In this document: positions 46,601-50,868 of the stretch, in pieces
How positions within the stretch are numbered: position 1 is the stretch's first letter
Layout of the letters: each line of letters starts with the position of its first letter
DNA from: Phycisphaerales bacterium
GTDB lineage: Bacteria; Planctomycetota; Phycisphaerae; UBA1845
DNA length: 50,868 nt
NCBI GenBank assembly: GCA_020639115.1
Contig: JACKHG010000022.1
Location: 1-50,868, forward strand
Direction of reading: 5' to 3'
Program-made: the position numbers and the translations under genes
Notes under the pieces: model-generated
Databases searched by the model: none
Told to the model about the DNA's origin: nothing
What the model saw: only the letters and a program-made list of their open reading frames with translations

Positions 46601-47662
46601 CCCGCGACGCTGGTCGGTCATCGACACCGACGGCGACGGCCTCTACGACCAGGAGGAGGACACTGGCCGGGGAGTAGGCGTACCACCGGCGTTCGTGGAC
46701 CCTCGGACAAGAACCAGTCCGACACCGTGGGATCAGCGACGGTATTCCCGACGATCGAGCGGCCATCCGCAGTAACCGCGCGCAGTCTCGACTCGGACGG
46801 CGACACGCTGCTCGATATTTGAGGCCTGATTCGGTCCGCTGATCCGATGGTACCCACGATGGTGCCGCTACGGCGCTGCAGCAGTGCAACGCGGCGCCGA
46901 ACTGCGCGTACGTCGCACCGTTCCCGAGCCAGATCACCGGGACCAACCCCGCCAGTGCGGACACGGACAACGATTCGCGCAACGACAACGTCGAGATCGA
47001 GGTGGGCTGGACGGTCGCGCCGTACAACGGCACAGCCACCACGGTGTACTCCGATCCGCGGCATGTGGACTATTGACAACGACGGTTCGAACGGACGCCC
47101 AGCTCCATCTTGACTGACCCGAGGATTCCGATACCGACGACGACCCGCAATGACGGGGTGAGGACGCCGTTATTGCCTGATCCGCCCGCAAGGACAAGCG
47201 GATTGGGGCGTAACGTTGACGACGATCAACGTCGTCGGCGACTGCGACGCGTCGACCTGCGAGGGTCTCGAGCTGGAGGGCAGCTTCCAGATCGGCAAGC
47301 CGGACGGCAGCGGCGACATCGCGCTCTACACGAAGGGCTGCAACACCGAGGAGTGCGCCTGCGAGGTCTCGGACTGCTGCATGAGCGAGGGTGACGGCCA
47401 GCCGTGCGACGGCGAGTCGTTGACCATCAACGCCAACAGCGGGAACTTCATCTTCCGCGACGGCGAGACGATGACGCTCAAGAGCGGCTCGCTCAAGGAC
47501 CACGACGACCTCGACTGCGACCTGCACGCGCTGGACGACACGATCGGCACGATCAGCGAGTCGATCACGTTCAGCGTTTCGCTGGCGTCGAGCCGTTCGG
47601 TGACCGTGGGCAGCGGCAACTGCCAGATCGTGGTGAACTACGCGTTCAACGTGGTGAACTAG
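40633..47662 (+). pseudogene. Very large Cys-rich surface lipoprotein (TSP3/EF-hand, EGF-like, DUF11-like), many indels
   Basis: The first 150 residues are clean: a lipoprotein signal (LAALLAGWAVLVLSGC), a Pro/Thr linker and IDSDGDGESDGSEIDRGVDP. In shifting frames there follow TSP3/EF-hand loops (41090-41330), EGF-like modules (RDYANCNGHGTCN, near 41550; TCVRTPSVCTIGNPCTSDE, 41639-41699), Cys-rich repeats to about 42100, a DUF11-like stretch (VTYRVTVVNAGNEQ, 43970-44010), more TSP3 loops (near 44230, 45780 and 46620-46830), and a clean Cys-rich C-terminus (CEGLELEGSFQIGKPDG...CACEVSDCC, 47250-47380; beta-strand end NYAFNVV). If repaired this would be roughly 2,300 residues. One gene is the simplest reading, but two consecutive genes cannot be excluded. 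Likely an adhesin or surface-layer type protein; the ligand is unknown. Confidence 0.62.
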
Positions 47663-47743
47663 CGAACGAGGCGCTCATGGTGCGGCGCGGTCCGGAAGAA
47701 CGGATCGCGCCGCACAACGCGGCATGCCTCAGCAGTACAACAG

Positions 47744-47780
47744 AAGTGCCAGGAACCTCGCTGCGGAGGCTCCTGGCACT
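47744..47780. terminator. Hairpin between convergent genes
   Basis: AGTGCCAGGA (47744-47753) pairs with TCCTGGCACT (47771-47780), extended inward by CCTC/GAGG. It sits between the stops of the large surface gene (47662) and the minus-strand gene ending at 47840. Confidence 0.6.
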
Positions 47781-47839
47781 TGTATTATCAGGAGGTGTAC
47801 TCCCATTCCCCTTCGGTCTGAGCTGGTTTCCACGCCCCG

Positions 47840-49117
47840 CTACGGGCACGTGCTGACGATCGGATCCGGACTCGCGTTGATCGTGACTTGGTACAGCGGG
47901 ACGGGTTTCTGCCAATAGGCAGAAGACGTTACGACCCCGATGTTCACGACGGAGACAATTCCGCCGCGGTACAAATCCGCACGCGGGTTGTCGGCTGCGC
48001 AGATCGTCTGGAAGAAATTGCTGCCATTGGCGATGACTCCCGAGTCAGCGCTCGAAACGAAACCGCCGCCATCCACATCGCCCGTGATGTACGCGATTCC
48101 GAACTGGCCGCTGACGAGCCCACCGAGTTCGACTTTGTACGCGTAGCCGTTTGTGGAGAGATCAATCGTCGGCTGGCCATCCCAGACCAGTGCGATTTCA
48201 TTGGCGTATGCGCCTGGCTGGACCGTCAGCGTCGCGCCCGGATCCGGCGTGACCGTCACCGTGACGCCGCTGGTGCTCACGTCGTCCGTGAAGGCCAGGC
48301 GCAGCCACAGGTCCTCGTCATTAGCTCCGGTGGCGAACAGACGCGGCTCGCTCAGGCCCACGGTGCTGGCATCTGTACCCAGCGTGATCGGCAGTTCCAC
48401 GCGCCAACCGTCGGTCGTGGCGTCAGCGTGAAGTCCGACGCTGTAGGCCGCGAGCAGTTCGACCGTACGCCGAATGGTCAGGCCGCCGACCACGTCCACG
48501 CGCGCCGGCGTCACGCGGTAGGGCGCCTGGAACTGGGCTGAGTTGATCGTGGTCGCGAAGGCGCGCTCCAAGTTCAGCTCGACGGTATCGCCGAGGCTGC
48601 CGGCGAAATAGACGCTACCCGTCGCCAGGTCGGTCCAGCCGCTATTGCCCACGTCGAGCGACACGGTTCCCAGCGGGTAGGCGCCGGACGCGTTGCCCAT
48701 GGTGTTCTGGCCGCCGCCGATCTGGGCGAGCACGTCCGCGTCGTCACTGGCTGATCCGGTGTATCCGGCGCGGGGCGGGCTGCCCCACGCGGGGTTGTCG
48801 AAACCCGGCGTCCTTCCGAAGTGGTCGGCGACGGCGGTGGGGGCTGCGACGTGGAATTCGCCGCTGTCGCTCATGTTCACGTAGGCGGTGCCGCTGTTGC
48901 GGACGTCGGCCATCCACATGCCCAGGCCGGCCGTGGTGCCGCCGGTCAGCCGGCCCTGGATCTTCACGCCGACGAACGCCTCGTTCGCGTGCACGTTGAC
49001 CAGGGCAGCCCCGTTGGTCGAGACGATGCGCAGCTCGAGCGTTTCCGACGTCGCGGCTGCCGCGCCGGCGAGGGATAGAACGATCGTCGTGGTCACAGTC
49101 AGTCTGGACGTTCTCAT
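47840..49117 (-). CDS. Secreted protein of unknown function with signal peptide
   Basis: 425 residues: a signal peptide (RLTVTTTIVLSLAGAAAATS) and a beta-rich body (LELRIVSTNGAALVNVHANEAFVGVKIQGRL; NSGTAYVNMSDSGEFHVAAP; YPLGTVSLDVGNSG). Near the C-terminus a GDVDGGGFVSSADSGVI loop recalls the Ca-binding tails of planctomycete secreted proteins. The ATG at 49117 is preceded by GTGGAG. Its first 65 bases and its 5' leader are duplicated just upstream. No enzyme motif seen. Confidence 0.72.
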   Translation of the reverse strand: MRTSRLTVTTTIVLSLAGAAAATSETLELRIVSTNGAALVNVHANEAFVGVKIQGRLTGGTTAGLGMWMADVRNSGTAYVNMSDSGEFHVAAPTAVADHFGRTPGFDNPAWGSPPRAGYTGSASDDADVLAQIGGGQNTMGNASGAYPLGTVSLDVGNSGWTDLATGSVYFAGSLGDTVELNLERAFATTINSAQFQAPYRVTPARVDVVGGLTIRRTVELLAAYSVGLHADATTDGWRVELPITLGTDASTVGLSEPRLFATGANDEDLWLRLAFTDDVSTSGVTVTVTPDPGATLTVQPGAYANEIALVWDGQPTIDLSTNGYAYKVELGGLVSGQFGIAYITGDVDGGGFVSSADSGVIANGSNFFQTICAADNPRADLYRGGIVSVVNIGVVTSSAYWQKPVPLYQVTINASPDPIVSTCP

Positions 49118-49326
49118 GTTGATCTCCACTTCATGATCCTGGAGAGTCTGCGTTCCAGGTTTGAACTTGCTGCATTGCGTCATCGCTGCTGCTGCTCGGC
49201 AACAGCCACCCAACGACGTGTCAAAGAGCACGCGGCGTTTTCATCGAACAAACACGGAAAAGTCAGTCGGTTCCGCGACAACCACAACTCTAGTTTCGTA
49301 AACGCGGTGACTGTCCCTAATTTCCC
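49053..49326. repeat. Direct repeat copy A (5' end and leader of the secreted-protein gene)
   Basis: It begins GCGGCTGCCGCGCC and contains GATAGAACGATCGTCGTGGTC, CCACTTCATGATCCTGGAG, TTCCAGGTTTGAACTTGCT and ends with CGTAAACGCGGTGACTGTCCCTAATTT. Copy B lies at 49415-49686. Confidence 0.75.
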
Positions 49327-49414
49327 GATCTGGCCGGTTGCGTATTCGCCGGTGACGTTGCTTAAATCAGAACTCATCTCAACGACTGGGCCCGCAAACT
49401 CCTCGGGGGAGGCG

Positions 49415-49686
49415 GCGGCTGCCGCGCCTGCGAGGTATAGAACGATCGTCGTGGTCAAAGTCAGTCTGGACGTTTTTCATGTTGATCCCCACTTCATGAT
49501 CCTGGAGCGTCTGGATTCCAGGTTTGAACTTGCTTCATTGCGGCTGCGCGGCAACAGCCACTCAACGACGTGCCAAAGAGCACGCGGAGTTGTCATCGAA
49601 CAAACGAGAAAAAAAGTCAATCTCGACCGCGAGAACGACGACTCCAGTTTTTCGTAAACGTGGCGACTGTCCCTAGTTTTCCCTAG
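49415..49686. repeat. Direct repeat copy B, carrying a broken copy of the signal-peptide start
   Basis: Same order of blocks as copy A, about 362 bases away. It contains a minus-strand remnant of the secreted-protein gene start (TSRLTLTTTIVLYLAGAAAAA, 49430-49490), in which an extra T after the ATG (GTTTTTCAT instead of GTTCTCAT) puts the start out of frame. Only 88 bases separate the copies. The far end overlaps the 3' end of the next gene at 49673. Confidence 0.7.
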
Positions 49687-50476
49687 TTTTCCCTGTTTTC
49701 TCTATTTCTTCATCGAATTCCTTTGCGCCGGACGACGGAATGTCGGATATCTCACTAGCCGTATCGCCCTCCCCGCCTCTGAGCCACACTCTTCCGCCAT
49801 CGGAGTTTCCTCCGACGAGGCAAACCGACTGTTCGCCGAGTTCATCGTACACACAGGCTGCCCCGCCCTCGTCTATTGCCGAATTAGCAGTGAAAGTTGT
49901 CTGCCCGCTCCCGTCGAAAATACTGATCGTGCCTCCGCTTGCGGAGGCAACAAGAGAGCATCGCCGTCGCCCTAAGACGTCGTTCACGTTTACGACCCCA
50001 TCCTGCTCAGGCGTTCGCGATAGCGAAATCAACTCTTTTCCCGACAGTCCATAAACCGCCACACCGCCTGCATCGCCGTCACCACTTCCTCCGACCACGG
50101 CGAGCGGGGCACCATCGATGCGTTTTGAGACGAACGTCCCCGCGGGCAATTTCCGAACAATAACACCCATGTTAGCCAAATCTATGCCATGTGGGCCCAT
50201 CACGGCAAAGTACCCGAAGCCATTATGTGACGTGCTGACGCGGCAAAGCTCAGTTCCCAAGGAATTGTATGTGTGGATCATTCCAGCCCCATCTGATGAA
50301 ATTTCCAGCACGATGGCATTATTGCTGTCGTCATTGACGACAATGAGTCCCCGAGCTCTCACAATTCCGTCTTCGCCGACGACCCTGGAGATCCGCGCCG
50401 CCACAAATGCCGACCATCCCGACAGCAACAGGGCCGAAACCAACAGGACTGCGCAAAGTACACTTCGGGCTCTCAT
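49673..50476 (-). CDS. Membrane-anchored beta-repeat protein of unknown function
   Basis: 267 residues: an N-terminal hydrophobic anchor or signal (VLCAVLLVSALLLSGWSAFVAARI) and a body of short repeated beta modules, each with a valine strand and a Gly/Asp turn (GLIVVNDDSNNAIVLEISSDGAGMIHTYNSLG; GVAVYGLSGKELISLSRTPEQDGVVNVND; GTISIFDGSGQTTFTANS; GAACVYDELGEQSVCLVGG). The C-terminus is charged. The pattern suggests an extracytoplasmic solenoid or propeller-like fold. The family is not recognised. Confidence 0.62.
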   Translation of the reverse strand: MRARSVLCAVLLVSALLLSGWSAFVAARISRVVGEDGIVRARGLIVVNDDSNNAIVLEISSDGAGMIHTYNSLGTELCRVSTSHNGFGYFAVMGPHGIDLANMGVIVRKLPAGTFVSKRIDGAPLAVVGGSGDGDAGGVAVYGLSGKELISLSRTPEQDGVVNVNDVLGRRRCSLVASASGGTISIFDGSGQTTFTANSAIDEGGAACVYDELGEQSVCLVGGNSDGGRVWLRGGEGDTASEISDIPSSGAKEFDEEIEKTGKTREN

Positions 50477-50510
50477 ATCGAATTAGACTCCGTATACATA
50501 GCATTCACTG

Positions 50511-50864
50511 CTATCTCATGAGGCACGCCTCATTTTCGCGCTCCCAGGGCGTCAACGACGGATCGTCAGGTTCAATATCCGGCAGCGGCGGACGTATATG
50601 CTTATGATGGTGGCGCGATCGTGGGTGGCCATGAGGATGGTGTGGTCGTACAATAAAGCCAGTCCATCCATTCCGCCAGAGAACATACAGATACGCATCA
50701 AAAATATCCCTATGGCGGGGGTCCGTAAGGTCAAGTCGTAAGCCATTTGGATTGGGAAACCGAATTGGCATTTCGGGAGGATTCTGAATTGTCGCCCCAT
50801 TGAACTTTCCAGATGAATCTACATCTCCAACGTTCGCCTTGGTTTTTTCGGCGTCGTCCAACAT
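50511..50864 (-). CDS. Hypothetical protein with His/Pro-rich segment, possibly 5'-incomplete
   Basis: 117 residues from an ATG four bases from the window edge. The frame may extend further upstream outside the window. The middle part (GLRLDLTDPRHRDIFDAYLYVLWRNGWTGF) looks folded. It is followed by RPHHPHGHPRSRHHHKHIRP, which could bind metal, and an acidic end (DIEPDDPSLTPWERENEA). Its base composition is less GC-rich than the left part of the window. Family not recognised. Confidence 0.5.
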   Translation of the reverse strand: MLDDAEKTKANVGDVDSSGKFNGATIQNPPEMPIRFPNPNGLRLDLTDPRHRDIFDAYLYVLWRNGWTGFIVRPHHPHGHPRSRHHHKHIRPPLPDIEPDDPSLTPWERENEACLMR

Positions 50865-50868
50865 CCGA

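Noticed and set aside
33310..47215. True pseudogene island or decayed prophage
   Set aside because: The genes are housekeeping envelope genes plus one surface gene on the other strand, with conserved segments intact between indels; no phage or transposon genes are present. Sequence error is simpler.

Overview
The window looks like a high-GC chromosomal segment from a planctomycete, most likely Phycisphaerae-like. Three things point there: small membrane proteins ending in a CGYDL...CPECG zinc ribbon, a secreted protease with a dockerin-like tail (GDFDFDGDVDG), and a lipid A/outer-membrane block in the order bamA - ompH - lpxD - lpxC/fabZ - lpxA - Gfo/Idh oxidoreductase. The taxonomy is inferred from gene content. 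I see no rRNA, tRNA, CRISPR array or complete insertion sequence.

Layout. 0-1.2 kb: a minus-strand DUF1257/DUF2997 cluster whose first gene is cut short beside a REP-like inverted repeat. 1.9-5.5 kb: an MFS transporter and a long mechanosensitive channel. 5.9-7.9 kb: a metal P1B-ATPase with a frameshift cluster. 8-11.7 kb: zinc-ribbon membrane proteins between heptamer repeats, an ORC/CDC6-like P-loop ATPase with frameshifts, and a small lipoprotein. 12-18.1 kb: an SDR-DUF2867 operon, a DUF378 protein, an ECF sigma/anti-sigma/B12-binding protein operon, and a DUF4397 lipoprotein. 18.3-20.7 kb: a second sigma-70 protein, a NhaR-like LysR regulator and a ribosome hibernation factor. 20.7-25.6 kb: a translationally coupled ABC/HlyD/TolC-like exporter. 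25.8-32.2 kb: a Cys/His-rich secreted protein, a PHP histidinol-phosphatase, HU, a lipoprotein and a trypsin-like secreted protease. 33.3-47.2 kb: a block in which every gene on both strands is broken by many small indels. It can be read across frames as lipid A synthesis plus BamA assembly genes and one very large surface protein with EF-hand/TSP3, EGF-like and DUF11-like parts. 47.8-50.9 kb: secreted or membrane proteins of unknown role and a 270-bp duplication.

Most interesting system. The four transcription units between 12 and 18 kb each carry upstream the same bipartite element, TG(A/C)ATCC-N15-GCGAA, in the right orientation. The sigma operon also encodes a stand-alone cobalamin-binding protein with the W-x9-EH and DxHxxG motifs of CarH/LitR light sensors but no DNA-binding domain. 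Together this suggests an autoregulated ECF regulon controlled by an anti-sigma factor, possibly with a B12-based light or cobalamin input, acting on an SDR-DUF2867 protein, two small membrane proteins and a DUF4397 lipoprotein. The motif and domains are read from the sequence; the signalling link is inferred.

Caution. The 33.3-47.2 kb block spans unrelated and probably essential genes on both strands while the flanks are clean. Poor consensus sequence is a better explanation than gene decay.
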